Below the pieces are notes generated by a model. The model was given only the letters and a program-made list of their open reading frames with translations, made no database searches and was not told where the DNA came from. Of a stretch of DNA of 64,000 bases, positions 17,201 through 26,357 are shown piece by piece. Both the position numbers and the translations under genes were made by a program. Positions within the stretch are counted from its first letter, which is position 1, and each line of letters opens with the position of its first letter. This DNA is from Ruegeria arenilitoris (GTDB lineage Bacteria; Pseudomonadota; Alphaproteobacteria; Rhodobacterales; Rhodobacteraceae): the NCBI RefSeq assembly GCF_013030265.1, contig NZ_WPZQ01000009.1, positions 62,001 to 126,000 of the forward strand, read 5' to 3'.

Positions 17201-17714
17201 ACAATCGATCAGGGAACATCGCTGCCAGACGATCCACCAAAGCCTCAGCCGCCGGGCGCTGACCCTGCTGCAGCAGCATGCCAACCGGACCATCCGGCCC
17301 ACCGGTGAGACAGATCAGGCCATCCGATCGTTCTGAAAGCTCCTCTAGCGTCACCTGCGGCAACTGCCCGCCCTTATCCACGTACAGGCAAGAGCTGAGC
17401 TTCATCAGGTTCTCATATCCAACCTCGGACTGCGCAAGCAGGACCAACGGCGCTGGCGCTTTGGGCTTTTCCCCCGGTTGAGCCTGCACATAGGTCAGAT
17501 CGACCTGACAGCCCATGATCGGTTGCACTCCGGCCCCGCTGGCCGTCACCGAAAACTCCAGTGCCGAGAACATACTGTTGGTGTCGGTTACCGCGACGGC
17601 GGGCATATCCATCTTTTCACACAAGCCGGGCAGCTTTTTCAGCCGCACGGCGCCTTCCAAAAGGGAATATTCTGTGTGAACGCGGAGGTGAATGAATCGA
17701 GGAGTACTGCTCAT
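14214..17714 (-). CDS. dnaE: DNA polymerase III alpha subunit (replicative polymerase)
   Basis: A 1166-residue replicative polymerase. In order: an N-terminal PHP domain (FIHLRVHTEYSLLEGAV), the C-family polymerase core with the catalytic acidic motif PDFDIDFCMDRREEVI near residue 400 and the GRGSGAGSLVAYAL strand before it, a helix-hairpin-helix and an OB-fold near residues 1000-1090 (PLIAKMAGVVAGRQER). It extends DNA at the fork together with the beta clamp, epsilon and tau. I use the ATG at 17714, which begins the family-typical MSSTPRFIHLR; a GTG nine bases upstream with GAGAT before it is an alternative. It is monocistronic. Its 3' end approaches the glycine-zipper gene's promoter. Confidence 0.96.
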   Translation of the reverse strand: MSSTPRFIHLRVHTEYSLLEGAVRLKKLPGLCEKMDMPAVAVTDTNSMFSALEFSVTASGAGVQPIMGCQVDLTYVQAQPGEKPKAPAPLVLLAQSEVGYENLMKLSSCLYVDKGGQLPQVTLEELSERSDGLICLTGGPDGPVGMLLQQGQRPAAEALVDRLAAMFPDRLYIELQRHPGEGGQPEAERLTERGHVEMAYAKNLPLVATNDVYFPTSDMYEAHDALICISEGAYVDQQEGRRRLTAQHYFKSQQEMVTLFADLPEAIENTVEIAKRCAFMAYRRDPILPKFADDEVAELRRIANEGLQKRLAVIPHAVTPEEYQERLDFELGIIEGMGFPGYFLIVADFIQWAKDHDIPVGPGRGSGAGSLVAYALTITDLDPLRYSLLFERFLNPERVSMPDFDIDFCMDRREEVIRYVQQKYGRDKVGQIITFGALLSKAAVRDIGRVLQMPYGQVDRLSKMIPVEGVKPVSIEKALKDEPRLREEARNEEVVDRLLTYGQQVEGLLRNASTHAAGVVIGDRPLDALVPLYQDPRSDMPATQFNMKWVEQAGLVKFDFLGLKTLTVIQNAMDLIFKSDRPLHVAADGTVLYEPAEGAENQINAIPLDDEATYKLYSAAKTVAVFQVESSGMMDALKRMKPTCIEDIVALVALYRPGPMENIPTYCEVKNGLRKIESVHPLIDYILEETQGIIVYQEQVMQIAQVMAGYSLGGADLLRRAMGKKIKEAMDAERPKFEKGAGENGVDAKKASEVFDLLEKFANYGFNKSHAAAYAVVSYQTGWLKANHPVEFMAGVMNCDIHLTDKLAIYFEEVRKGLELPYVPPCVNRSLATFDVVDGHLVYALGALKNVGVEAMNLVVEGRGDKPFVNLFDFARQVDLKKVGKRPLEMLARAGAFDELDKNRRRVFESLDPLVQYSAAIHDQKNSNQVSLFGEAGDDLPEPRLSPSPDWLPAERLSEEFKAIGFYLSGHPLDDYMPALKRKQVLTLDEVMEKARSGPLIAKMAGVVAGRQERKSARGNRFAFAQLSDPTGAYEVTLFSETLEKSREFLETGAQVVLTAEATMEADQLKLLGRSVGPVDSVVAEAGATGLRIFVDEAGVLPTVAKVLEDAANAAKGTSKGPIQLCLLDPGLPGDVEMDLGQSFPINPQIKGAIKSLDGVMSVEEI

Positions 17715-18058
17715 AACCGCCACGCTATCTCAGTCGGACACGGGGCAAAAGCAGGAACCGTCGCTTTGGAATGCCTTAAAAATCAGCGTTGATTATTCGG
17801 GTTTTCCAGAAGGTGCTTCGGAGTTCAGCAGCAACCAAAGGCAAAAAGCGCTTTAGTTTCAATCATGTGCTTATTAAACGAACAGCACAATCACGCAGCG
17901 TCAGTGCCCAATGGTGTATCACATAGGTAGTTTTTCTTGCCAGACAACCTGCGCTGTTTCTAACATCTGACGGCAAGCTATTCGCCCGCTACTCTTTCTA
18001 CGTCGCATCGAAGGAGAGCACCCAAGGGCGCAACCGGGTAAGGCGACGGGTTTCACTC
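17715..18058. promoter_or_regulatory. Divergent intergenic region between dnaE and xdhA
   Basis: About 340 bases with no gene. It must hold the promoters of dnaE (leftward) and of the xdhA-led purine operon (rightward). The stretch around 17760-17990 is AT-richer than the flanks. I could not single out convincing -35/-10 boxes or an operator, so only the location is called. Confidence 0.5.
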
Positions 18059-19420
18059 ATGAATATCACGTTTCTTCTGAACGGAGAGACTGTGGAGCTG
18101 GCGGATGTTGATCCGACGGCGACCTTGCTGGATTGGCTGCGCGAAGATCGCGGCCTGACCGGCACCAAGGAAGGCTGCAACGAAGGCGATTGCGGGGCCT
18201 GCACCGTCATGGTCACGGACGAGGGCGGACACAAAGCGCTGAATTCCTGTATCCTGTTCCTGCCTCAACTACACGGCAAAGCGGTGCGCACCGTCGAAGG
18301 TGCCAGCGGGCCGGATGGCGAGACGCATCCTGTTCAGCAAGCAATGGTGGATCTGCACGGATCGCAATGCGGCTTCTGTACCCCCGGTTTCGTCATGTCG
18401 ATGGTAGCAAGCCACGCCAATGGTGCCAAGGATCACGATACACAGCTTGCCGGAAACCTGTGCCGGTGCACTGGTTACGCACCGATCATCCGGGCGGCCG
18501 AGGCCGCCGAGGCCCAACCGGTCCCGGTTTGGGTTAAAGACAAGCCGGTAGCAACACGGGTGACATCGCCCATGTTGCCTGGGTCATCGGATGAACTGGC
18601 GACTGTTTATGCCAAGCATCCGGACGCTACACTGGTTGCCGGCGCAACAGATGTTGGTCTTTGGGTGACAAAGCAACTTCGGGATCTCGACCCGGTGATA
18701 TTCCTGAACCGTTGCGATGATCTGAAAGAGATCACCATCACGGATAACGAAATCCGCTTTGGTGCCATGGTCGACATGAACCGTATGGGCGAAGCGCTGG
18801 CCAACCTGCATCCTTCCTACGCTGAAATGATCCGTCGTTACGCCAGTGTACAAGTACGCCACGCGGCCACGGTCGGTGGCAACATCGCTAACGGCTCGCC
18901 CATCGGGGACAACCCACCCGCCCTGATTGCCTTGGGTGCAACGCTGCATCTGCGTAAAGGTGACACGCGTCGCTCAATCCCGCTGGAAGAGTTCTTCATC
19001 GATTACGGCAAGCAAGACCGCGCGCCGGGCGAATTCGTCGAAGCCGTCAGTTTCACACGTCAGGAGGATCGTTTGAAAGCTTACAAGCTCAGCAAACGGT
19101 TTGATCAGGACATCTCGGCCGTGTGTGGGTGTTTCTACATCACAGTTGCGGATGGCATGGTCACCAATGCACGTATCGCGTTCGGCGGCATGGCCGGCAT
19201 TCCAAAGCGCGCCTCGAACGTCGAAGCAGCGCTGAATGGCAAACCCTGGACTAACGAAACCGTTCAAGCCGCAATCCCAGCCTTTACCAACGACTTCACG
19301 CCGATGACGGATATGCGCGCCTCGGCCAACTACCGGTTGGAGACCGCAAAAGCGATGCTTGAGAGGTATTTCCTCGAAGATCAAGGCGAAGTCACAAACG
19401 TATTGGAGGTGTCGGCATGA
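18059..19420 (+). CDS. xdhA: Xanthine dehydrogenase small subunit (2Fe-2S and FAD)
   Basis: This subunit carries electrons from the molybdenum site to NAD+ during oxidation of hypoxanthine to xanthine and urate. The N-terminal [2Fe-2S] domain has C40, C45, C48 and C64. A second cluster lies in QCGFCTPGFVMSM and NLCRCTGY. From about residue 170 an FAD-binding PCMH-type domain follows (VAGATDVGLWV, TVGGNIANGSPIGD), then a CO-dehydrogenase flavoprotein C-terminal domain. At 453 residues it is the size expected for XdhA. It is first in the operon and overlaps xdhB by four bases. Confidence 0.95.
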   Translation: MNITFLLNGETVELADVDPTATLLDWLREDRGLTGTKEGCNEGDCGACTVMVTDEGGHKALNSCILFLPQLHGKAVRTVEGASGPDGETHPVQQAMVDLHGSQCGFCTPGFVMSMVASHANGAKDHDTQLAGNLCRCTGYAPIIRAAEAAEAQPVPVWVKDKPVATRVTSPMLPGSSDELATVYAKHPDATLVAGATDVGLWVTKQLRDLDPVIFLNRCDDLKEITITDNEIRFGAMVDMNRMGEALANLHPSYAEMIRRYASVQVRHAATVGGNIANGSPIGDNPPALIALGATLHLRKGDTRRSIPLEEFFIDYGKQDRAPGEFVEAVSFTRQEDRLKAYKLSKRFDQDISAVCGCFYITVADGMVTNARIAFGGMAGIPKRASNVEAALNGKPWTNETVQAAIPAFTNDFTPMTDMRASANYRLETAKAMLERYFLEDQGEVTNVLEVSA

Positions 19421-21819
19421 GTGTGACCAAACCCCTCCCCCATGACGCGGCGCCGTTGCATGTCTCTGGAACCGCGCGTTATGTGGATGATATTCCGACA
19501 CCTAAGGGATCGCTGCATCTGGCCTTCGGCCTTAGCCCGATTGCCAAGGGCACGATCACGTCGGTGGATCTGTCAGCAGTAAAAACTGCCGATGGAGTCG
19601 TCATGGTCATGACCGCCGATGACCTGCCCTTTGCAAACGACGTCTCTCCGTCGATCCATGACGAGCCGCTGCTGTCGGATGGTTCGATTCACTACATCGG
19701 ACAGCCTGTTTTCCTTGTGATCGCCACCAGCCATCTGGCCGCGCGCAAGGCTGCCCGGTTGGGCAACATCGAGTATGCCGAAGAAACCCCAATTCTGACG
19801 GTCGAAGAGGCGCTGGCCGCCAACAGCCGGTTCGAGGATGGCCCTCGCATCTACGCCAAAGGTGACGCCGATGCAGCTATTGCCGGGTCTGCGCGTGTCA
19901 TTGAAGGTACGTTCGAGATCGGCGGGCAGGAGCATTTCTATCTGGAAGGTCAGGCCGCGCTGGCCGTGCCGAATGAGGGCGCGGATATGCTGGTGCATAG
20001 CTCGACCCAGCACCCGACCGAGATTCAGCACAAAGTGGCGGATGCATTGGGCGTTCCCATGCATGCCGTACGTGTCGAGACTCGTCGCATGGGCGGTGGT
20101 TTTGGCGGCAAGGAAAGTCAGGGCAACGCATTGGCTGTATCCTGTGCTGTGGCGGCCCGTGCCACCGGTAAGGCCTGCAAGATGCGCTATGACCGCGACG
20201 ATGATATGATCATCACCGGCAAACGCCACGCCTTCCGCATCGCGTACAAGGCCGGGTTCGATGAGAACGGCCATATTCAGGGCGTATCCTTCCACCACTA
20301 CGCGATCTGCGGTTGGGCGCAGGACCTGTCCCTACCCGTCGCGGACCGTGCAATGCTGCATTCGGACAACGCCTATCTGTTGCCGAATGCACGGATTGAA
20401 AGCCACCGGCTGAAAACCAACACCCAATCCGCCACCGCCTATCGTGGCTTTGGCGGCCCGCAGGGTATGGTTGGTATCGAACGCGTTATGGACCACGCGG
20501 CCTATGAATTGGGCATAGATCCGGTCGAGCTGCGCCGCCGGAATTACTATGAACCGGCACATACGGTTGCGGACAATGTGCCTACGGAAAAACCTCTGGG
20601 CCACCCCGATCCGCATGAGGACCTGACCAGCCGGGGCGCGGTCGAGATGGGAGACACGCCCGTACGCCCTCTGCCCGCAGGCGGCAACACCACGCCTTAC
20701 GGTATGGAAGTTAGTGACTTCGAGCTGCACGGCATGACTGAAAAGCTGCTGAAAACCAGCGACTACGCATCACGCAAGGCAGCCATCGAGAAATGGAACG
20801 CCGAGAACAGAGTGATCAAGAAGGGGATCGCCTTTTCTCCGGTCAAGTTCGGAATTTCCTTCACGCTGACCCATCTGAACCAGGCGGGTGCGCTGGTGCA
20901 TGTGTATCAAGACGGCTCTGTCCACCTGAACCATGGCGGCACTGAAATGGGTCAGGGCCTGTTCCAGAAGGTTGCGCAGGTTGCGGCCTCGCGCTTTGGC
21001 ATTCCACTGGAGATGGTTAAGATCACCGCCACCGACACCGCCAAGGTGCCCAACACCTCGGCGACGGCGGCGTCTTCCGGCAGTGACCTGAACGGAATGG
21101 CGGTAAAAGCAGCCTGCGACACGATCCGCGACCGCATGGCCGATTATCTGGCCGAACGGCATCAGGCCGACCCATCCGCGGTCACCTTCTCGGATGGACA
21201 TGTCGCGATCGGAGAGGAACGCTATTCCTTCGCCGAAGCTGCCGCGCTGGCCTATCAGGGCCGCATCAGCCTGTCGGCTACGGGATTCTACAAAACGCCC
21301 AAGATCGAGTGGGACCGAATCAAGGGCCGTGGCCGTCCGTTCTTTTACTTCGCCTATGGTGCATCTGTTACCGAGGTCGCAGTCGATACGCTGACCGGTG
21401 AGAACCGCATCCTGCGCACCGACATCCTGCATGATGCAGGCGCGTCGCTGAACCCTGCGTTGGATGTCGGACAAGTTGAAGGTGGATACGTCCAGGGCGC
21501 AGGCTGGCTCACGACTGAGGAATTGGTCTGGGACGATAAAGGAAACCTGCGCACCCATGCGCCGTCGACCTACAAGATCCCGGCCTGCTCAGACCGTCCG
21601 GACATCTTCAATGTCGCCTTGTGGGACGGTCAAAACCGCGAGGACACGATTTATCGCTCGAAGGCGGTGGGAGAGCCGCCGTTCATGCTGGGTATCTCTG
21701 CCTGGCTGGCACTGTCGAATGCGGTGGCAGCTTGCGGAGACAGTTATCCGTCACTGGATGCACCCGCCACGGCCGAAGAGGTCTGGCACGGTGTCCAAAG
21801 GATGAAGGGAGGCATCTGA
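19417..21819 (+). CDS. xdhB: Xanthine dehydrogenase molybdenum-binding large subunit
   Basis: An 800-residue catalytic subunit. It has the aldehyde oxidase/xanthine dehydrogenase N-terminal hammerhead domain (about 15-120), then molybdopterin-binding segments: GGGFGGKESQ, GGTEMGQGLFQK, a TSATAASSGSDLNGMA loop and the AVGEPPFMLG motif whose Glu is the general base in this family. It hydroxylates purine carbon at the Mo centre and passes electrons to XdhA. Its stop overlaps the xdhC start (TGATG). Start ATG at 19417 overlaps the xdhA stop. Confidence 0.95.
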   Translation: MSVTKPLPHDAAPLHVSGTARYVDDIPTPKGSLHLAFGLSPIAKGTITSVDLSAVKTADGVVMVMTADDLPFANDVSPSIHDEPLLSDGSIHYIGQPVFLVIATSHLAARKAARLGNIEYAEETPILTVEEALAANSRFEDGPRIYAKGDADAAIAGSARVIEGTFEIGGQEHFYLEGQAALAVPNEGADMLVHSSTQHPTEIQHKVADALGVPMHAVRVETRRMGGGFGGKESQGNALAVSCAVAARATGKACKMRYDRDDDMIITGKRHAFRIAYKAGFDENGHIQGVSFHHYAICGWAQDLSLPVADRAMLHSDNAYLLPNARIESHRLKTNTQSATAYRGFGGPQGMVGIERVMDHAAYELGIDPVELRRRNYYEPAHTVADNVPTEKPLGHPDPHEDLTSRGAVEMGDTPVRPLPAGGNTTPYGMEVSDFELHGMTEKLLKTSDYASRKAAIEKWNAENRVIKKGIAFSPVKFGISFTLTHLNQAGALVHVYQDGSVHLNHGGTEMGQGLFQKVAQVAASRFGIPLEMVKITATDTAKVPNTSATAASSGSDLNGMAVKAACDTIRDRMADYLAERHQADPSAVTFSDGHVAIGEERYSFAEAAALAYQGRISLSATGFYKTPKIEWDRIKGRGRPFFYFAYGASVTEVAVDTLTGENRILRTDILHDAGASLNPALDVGQVEGGYVQGAGWLTTEELVWDDKGNLRTHAPSTYKIPACSDRPDIFNVALWDGQNREDTIYRSKAVGEPPFMLGISAWLALSNAVAACGDSYPSLDAPATAEEVWHGVQRMKGGI

Positions 21820-22754
21820 TGGGATTTGATCGAGAGGCTTTGAGGGAGGCGGTCAAAACCCACGGCAAAGTGGTCCGGGTGGTCATCGCCGGGATCAAGG
21901 GGTCATCCCCTCGCGAAGTCGGTGCCGCGATGCTTGTTTGGGAGGACGGGCAATCAGGTACCATCGGCGGAGGTACCCTGGAGTTTCAGGCGGCCGAAGC
22001 GGCACGGTCCCAGACAGCGCCTGCGCGCCAGACACACCACGCGCTTGGCCCGGATATGGGTCAGTGCTGCGGCGGGGCTGTAACCCTGCTTAGCGAAATC
22101 TTTGACCTTGAGGCGGTAGAACAGCTGAATGACACGATCATCGCGCGCTCGGCCTCGGGCGGTGAAATGCCACTGTCGGTCAAACGCTTGCTGGCACAGG
22201 CCCGCGGTCAGGGTGTAAAACCCGACCCGCAGCTGATTGACGGATGGATGATCGAGCCGGTTCACGAACCCACGCGCAATCTTTGGATCTGGGGCGCGGG
22301 TCATGTCGGCCGGGCTCTGGTCGATGTCCTATCGCCCCTGCCCGATCTGGCAATTACCTGGGTTGATACCGGGCCAGAACGCTTTCCGGATGAGGTGCCG
22401 AACGGTGTGACCATTGTTCCGGCGGCCAAACCGGCCGAGCTGGTCCGTCATGCACCGCGCGATGCCGAGCATCTTGTGCTTACTTATTCACACAATTTGG
22501 ACCTGGAACTGTGCAACAGGCTGCTTTTGCATGATTTCCGCTTTGCTGGCCTGATCGGCTCGGCTACGAAATGGGCGCGATTCCGGTCGCGGCTGGCCGC
22601 ATTGGGGCATACGCCCGAACGGATTGGCCGGATCACCTGCCCAATCGGGGACCCGTCCCTGGGCAAACACCCGCAGATGATCGCAGTTGGTGTCGCGGCG
22701 CAAATCCTGCGCCCTGCCCGGCAGATTGAATTGAAGAAGGACCTGAGCGCGTGA
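21819..22754 (+). CDS. xdhC: Xanthine dehydrogenase accessory protein XdhC
   Basis: A 311-residue chaperone that binds the molybdenum cofactor, supports its sulfuration and inserts it into XdhB. The N-terminal XdhC/CoxI domain is seen (VVRVVIAGIKGSSPREVGAAM, then GTIGGGTLE and GPDMGQCCGG with two adjacent Cys). A Rossmann-like C-terminal domain follows (LWIWGAGHVGRALV, LTYSHNLDLELC, GLIGSATKWARF). The ATG at 21819 has AGGGAGG upstream and overlaps the xdhB stop; a long upstream extension in the same frame would run inside xdhB and is not used. It overlaps the next ABC ATPase gene by four bases. Confidence 0.93.
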   Translation: MGFDREALREAVKTHGKVVRVVIAGIKGSSPREVGAAMLVWEDGQSGTIGGGTLEFQAAEAARSQTAPARQTHHALGPDMGQCCGGAVTLLSEIFDLEAVEQLNDTIIARSASGGEMPLSVKRLLAQARGQGVKPDPQLIDGWMIEPVHEPTRNLWIWGAGHVGRALVDVLSPLPDLAITWVDTGPERFPDEVPNGVTIVPAAKPAELVRHAPRDAEHLVLTYSHNLDLELCNRLLLHDFRFAGLIGSATKWARFRSRLAALGHTPERIGRITCPIGDPSLGKHPQMIAVGVAAQILRPARQIELKKDLSA

Positions 22755-24268
22755 CCACTCCACTCCTAAGCTTGCAAGGGCTGACCAAAGCCTATCCCGG
22801 CGTCGTGGCCAATGATCAGGTGTCTTTTGACATCGGTGAAGGCGAAGTTCACGCCCTGCTGGGCGAAAACGGTGCCGGCAAATCCACACTGGTGAAGATG
22901 ATCTACGGGCTGGTGAAACCCGACAGCGGTACAATGTTGTTGCGCGGCCAACCTTTTGCGCCCCCCGAACCGCGCGCGGCGCGGGCCGACGGGATTGCGA
23001 TGGTATTCCAGCACTTCTCGCTGTTCGACGCGCTGAACGTGGCCGAGAACATTGCCTTGGGGATGGAGAACCCTCCGGCCATGGGCGATCTGGCCGCGCG
23101 TATCCGCGAAGTTTCGGAAACTTATGGCCTGCCACTGGATCCTTACCGCACCGTCGGTGACCTGTCTGCAGGTGAGCGCCAGCGGGTCGAGATCATTCGC
23201 TGTCTGCTGCAGGATCCCAAGCTGCTGATCATGGACGAACCGACCTCGGTTCTGACACCACAAGAGGTCGAAATCCTGTTTGAGACACTGAATAAACTGC
23301 GGTCCGAAGGTACGTCGATCCTCTATATTTCGCACAAGCTTGAGGAAATACGTACGCTTTGCGACCACGCCACGATCCTGCGTCTGGGCAAGAACGTTGG
23401 CGAATGTGTTCCGAGTGAAACATCGGCCCGTGACATGGCCGAAATGATGGTGGGTTCGACCCTTCAGACCCCCGAGCGTTCAGGGCGCGAGTTTGGCGAC
23501 GTTGCACTGGATGTCAGTGGGTTGTCGGTTCCTTCGCCTTCTGAGTTCGGGACCGCGCTGAGAAACGTTCACATGACAGTTCGCAAGGGTGAGGTTCTTG
23601 GCATCGGCGGTGTCGCCGGCAACGGACAGGATGAGTTGCTGGGCGTATTGTCGGGTGAGATTCAAACCACTGCCGACGCGATCAAGTTCAACGGGCAGGC
23701 GATTGGTAAATTGGGGCCCACGGCCCGCCGCAAGCTTGGTGTTCTGACCGCGCCGGAAGAAAGGCTGGGCCACGCTGCTGCGCCGGACATGAGCCTCACT
23801 GAAAATGCCTTATTGACGGGCTCAGTGCGGGAAGGGCTGGAAAGCAAAGGGTTTCTGAAATGGACCGAAACCCAGAATTTTGCTGAGAAAATCATCGAGG
23901 CCTTTGATGTTCGGACACCCGGACCTGAGAATGCGGCGAGGTCGCTGTCGGGTGGAAACCTGCAGAAATTCGTGATTGGTCGAGAGGTGCTGCAAGACCC
24001 CGATGTGCTGGTGGTGAACCAGCCGACATGGGGCGTGGATGCCGCCGCTGCTGCCGCGATCCGGCAGGCCATTCTGGATCTGGCAGCAAAAGGTACTGCG
24101 GTCATCTGCATCTCTCAGGATCTCGACGAGCTTATGGAGATTTCGGACAGCTTTGCTGCCCTGAACGAAGGCCGGCTGAGCGCTCCGCGGCCCACGACCG
24201 GCCTGACAGTAGACGAAATCGGCCTGATGATGGGCGGCGCACATGGCATGGAGGTGGCCCATGTGTAA
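22751..24268 (+). CDS. BMP-type nucleoside/purine ABC importer, duplicated ATPase
   Basis: A 505-residue protein with two fused ABC domains, as in the NupA/YufO and sugar-importer class. The first has Walker A GENGAGKST (about residue 38), signature LSAGERQRV and Walker B LLIMDEPTS. The second lacks a proper Walker A (GGVAGNGQDELL) and has NQPT in place of DEPT, with signature LSGGNLQKF, so only one site should hydrolyse ATP in the normal way, as is known for this class. The start is GTG, overlapping the xdhC stop. Its place behind xdhABC points to purine bases or nucleosides as substrate. Confidence 0.92.
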   Translation: MTTPLLSLQGLTKAYPGVVANDQVSFDIGEGEVHALLGENGAGKSTLVKMIYGLVKPDSGTMLLRGQPFAPPEPRAARADGIAMVFQHFSLFDALNVAENIALGMENPPAMGDLAARIREVSETYGLPLDPYRTVGDLSAGERQRVEIIRCLLQDPKLLIMDEPTSVLTPQEVEILFETLNKLRSEGTSILYISHKLEEIRTLCDHATILRLGKNVGECVPSETSARDMAEMMVGSTLQTPERSGREFGDVALDVSGLSVPSPSEFGTALRNVHMTVRKGEVLGIGGVAGNGQDELLGVLSGEIQTTADAIKFNGQAIGKLGPTARRKLGVLTAPEERLGHAAAPDMSLTENALLTGSVREGLESKGFLKWTETQNFAEKIIEAFDVRTPGPENAARSLSGGNLQKFVIGREVLQDPDVLVVNQPTWGVDAAAAAAIRQAILDLAAKGTAVICISQDLDELMEISDSFAALNEGRLSAPRPTTGLTVDEIGLMMGGAHGMEVAHV

Positions 24269-24315
24269 GCCAGGAAAAACACTCAAAAAGAATGTAAAAA
24301 CGGGGGGATGAGCAG

Positions 24316-25398
24316 ATGATTGTGTTGGAGAAACGGCCTCAGCCGTCCAAGGCGTGGTCCTATGCGACCCCTTTGGTAGCGGTACTGGCGACGATGGTGT
24401 TTGGTGGGCTTTTGTTCGCTATCCTGGGTAAGAACCCATTGCAGGCCATCGGAACCATTTTTTGGGAACCTCTCTTTGGTGAGTTCGCGTTCTATTATCG
24501 CCCGCAGTTGCTGGTGAAAGGTGCGCCACTGGTGCTTATCGCCATCGGTCTTTCGCTGGGCTTTCGTGCGGGCATCTGGAATATCGGGGCCGAGGGCCAG
24601 TACATCATGGGCGCCATCTTTGGCGCGGGTGCCGGGCTGGCATTCTACCCTCTGGATGCTTTCTATATCTTCCCGATTATGGTGATCGCGGGCGCGTTTG
24701 GCGGCTGGCTTTGGGCGATGATCCCGGCCTTTTTGAAAGTACGCTTTGGCACGAACGAAATCCTCGTGTCCCTGATGCTGGTATACGTGGCCGAGCAGAT
24801 GCTGGCCTCGGTTTCGCTGGGCCTACTTAAGAACCCCGAAGGGTTCGGCTTTCCCGGTTCGCGCAACCTGCAATCCTATGAAAGTGCTTATAATGCTGAG
24901 TTGATCGCCGGGTCGGGAATGCACTGGGGCGTCGTGACCGCTCTGATCGCAGTGATCTTTGCCTATGTCCTGTTGAACCGGCACATGCTGGGCTTTCACA
25001 TCCGCCTGACGGGTGAAGCGCCTCGCGCGGCGAAATTCGCCGGTGTGAACCCTGCCCGACTGATCCTGTTCTGCCTGGGCCTGTCCGGCGCTCTGGCCGG
25101 TCTGGCGGGAATGTTCGAGGTTTCAGGACCGTCGGGCGTTGTCAGCATCGACTTTAATGTCGGCTATGGCTTTACCGCGATCATCGTGGCCTTTCTGGGC
25201 CGCTTGCACCCGGTGGGCATCCTGCTGGCCGGTGGCCTGATGGCCCTGACCTATATCGGTGGCGAGATCGCGCAGTCTCAGCTGGGTCTGCCTGCCGCTG
25301 CCATTCAGGTGTTTCAGGGAATGCTGCTGTTCTTCCTGCTGGCATTCGATCTTTTGACAAACTACCGCATCCGTGCGGCCCGTAGCGAGGTGGCGTGA
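24316..25398 (+). CDS. BMP-type ABC importer permease 1
   Basis: A 360-residue inner-membrane permease of the BPD_transp_2 family (BmpB/YufP-like) with about nine hydrophobic segments. The family hallmark is visible in SLGFRAGIWNIGAEGQYIMGAIFG (EGQ helix) and the later GAPRAAKFAGVNPAR coupling region. It forms the channel with the following permease. A G-rich GGGGGG ribosome site lies ahead of the ATG. The 47-base gap from the ATPase gene and four-base gap to the next gene fit one operon. Confidence 0.92.
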   Translation: MIVLEKRPQPSKAWSYATPLVAVLATMVFGGLLFAILGKNPLQAIGTIFWEPLFGEFAFYYRPQLLVKGAPLVLIAIGLSLGFRAGIWNIGAEGQYIMGAIFGAGAGLAFYPLDAFYIFPIMVIAGAFGGWLWAMIPAFLKVRFGTNEILVSLMLVYVAEQMLASVSLGLLKNPEGFGFPGSRNLQSYESAYNAELIAGSGMHWGVVTALIAVIFAYVLLNRHMLGFHIRLTGEAPRAAKFAGVNPARLILFCLGLSGALAGLAGMFEVSGPSGVVSIDFNVGYGFTAIIVAFLGRLHPVGILLAGGLMALTYIGGEIAQSQLGLPAAAIQVFQGMLLFFLLAFDLLTNYRIRAARSEVA

Positions 25399-25401
25399 CC
25401 C

Positions 25402-26322
25402 ATGGACCTAGGTGAAATCAATCCCGTACTCTTGGTCGCTTCGCTGATGGTGGCCGCGACCCCCCTGCTGCTGGCCGCGATCGGAGAATTAGTCGTTGAG
25501 AAAGCAGGTGTTCTTAACCTCGGCGTCGAAGGCATGATGATTGTTGGTGCAATCAGCGGCTTTGCGATCTCCGTCGAAACAGGCTCACCCTGGCTGGGTT
25601 TTGTTGCTGCAGCCATTGGAGGCGCGGTACTGTCCCTGTTGTTTGTGCTGCTGACGCAGGTGGCTCTCGCCAACCAAGTGGCAAGCGGACTTGCACTGAC
25701 CTTGTTTGGCCTCGGCTTCAGCGCCCTTCTGGGGCAAAGCTATGTGGGCATCAAACCACCCAGCATGGGTGATATTCACATCCCGCTGATCAGCGATATT
25801 CCTGTCATAGGCCCAATCCTGTTCCAGCATGATCCGATCCTCTATGTCGGCATTGCTCTGACAGCAGCAGTCTGGGCCGTACTCAAATACACGCGCGTCG
25901 GACTGATCCTGCGCGCGGTGGGTGAAAACCACGATGCGGCGCACGCCTTGGGCTACAAGGTCATCAAGATCCGCATCATGGCGATCCTGTTCGGCGGTGC
26001 CTGCGCGGGCCTGGGCGGAGCTTACATCAGCCTGATCCGAGTACCGCAGTGGACCGAGGGCATGACCGCCGGGGTGGGCTGGATCGCCCTGGCGTTGGTG
26101 GTGTTCGCCAGCTGGAAACCTTGGCGCGCATTGCTTGGTGCTTATTTGTTTGGCGGAATCACAGTGTTGCAGCTTAATCTGCAGGCAGCAGGCGTTGCCA
26201 TTCCCGTCGAGTATCTGGCAATGTCGCCCTATATCATCACGATCCTTGTGCTTGTGATCCTTTCGGCCGACAAGAGCAGCGCACCTGCCTCACTGGGCCG
26301 GACCTTCCATGCCTCGCACTAG
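25402..26322 (+). CDS. BMP-type ABC importer permease 2
   Basis: A 306-residue inner-membrane permease, YufQ-like, with about eight to nine hydrophobic segments. The hallmark segment is GELVVEKAGVLNLGVEGMMIVGA near the N-terminus. A coupling-helix-like segment is GENHDAAHALGYKVIKIR. The protein pairs with the preceding permease. It is followed after 35 bases by the binding-protein gene. Confidence 0.92.
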   Translation: MDLGEINPVLLVASLMVAATPLLLAAIGELVVEKAGVLNLGVEGMMIVGAISGFAISVETGSPWLGFVAAAIGGAVLSLLFVLLTQVALANQVASGLALTLFGLGFSALLGQSYVGIKPPSMGDIHIPLISDIPVIGPILFQHDPILYVGIALTAAVWAVLKYTRVGLILRAVGENHDAAHALGYKVIKIRIMAILFGGACAGLGGAYISLIRVPQWTEGMTAGVGWIALALVVFASWKPWRALLGAYLFGGITVLQLNLQAAGVAIPVEYLAMSPYIITILVLVILSADKSSAPASLGRTFHASH

Positions 26323-26357
26323 ATGGGGCCAACTGAACCAACTTGGGGAGTAACTAC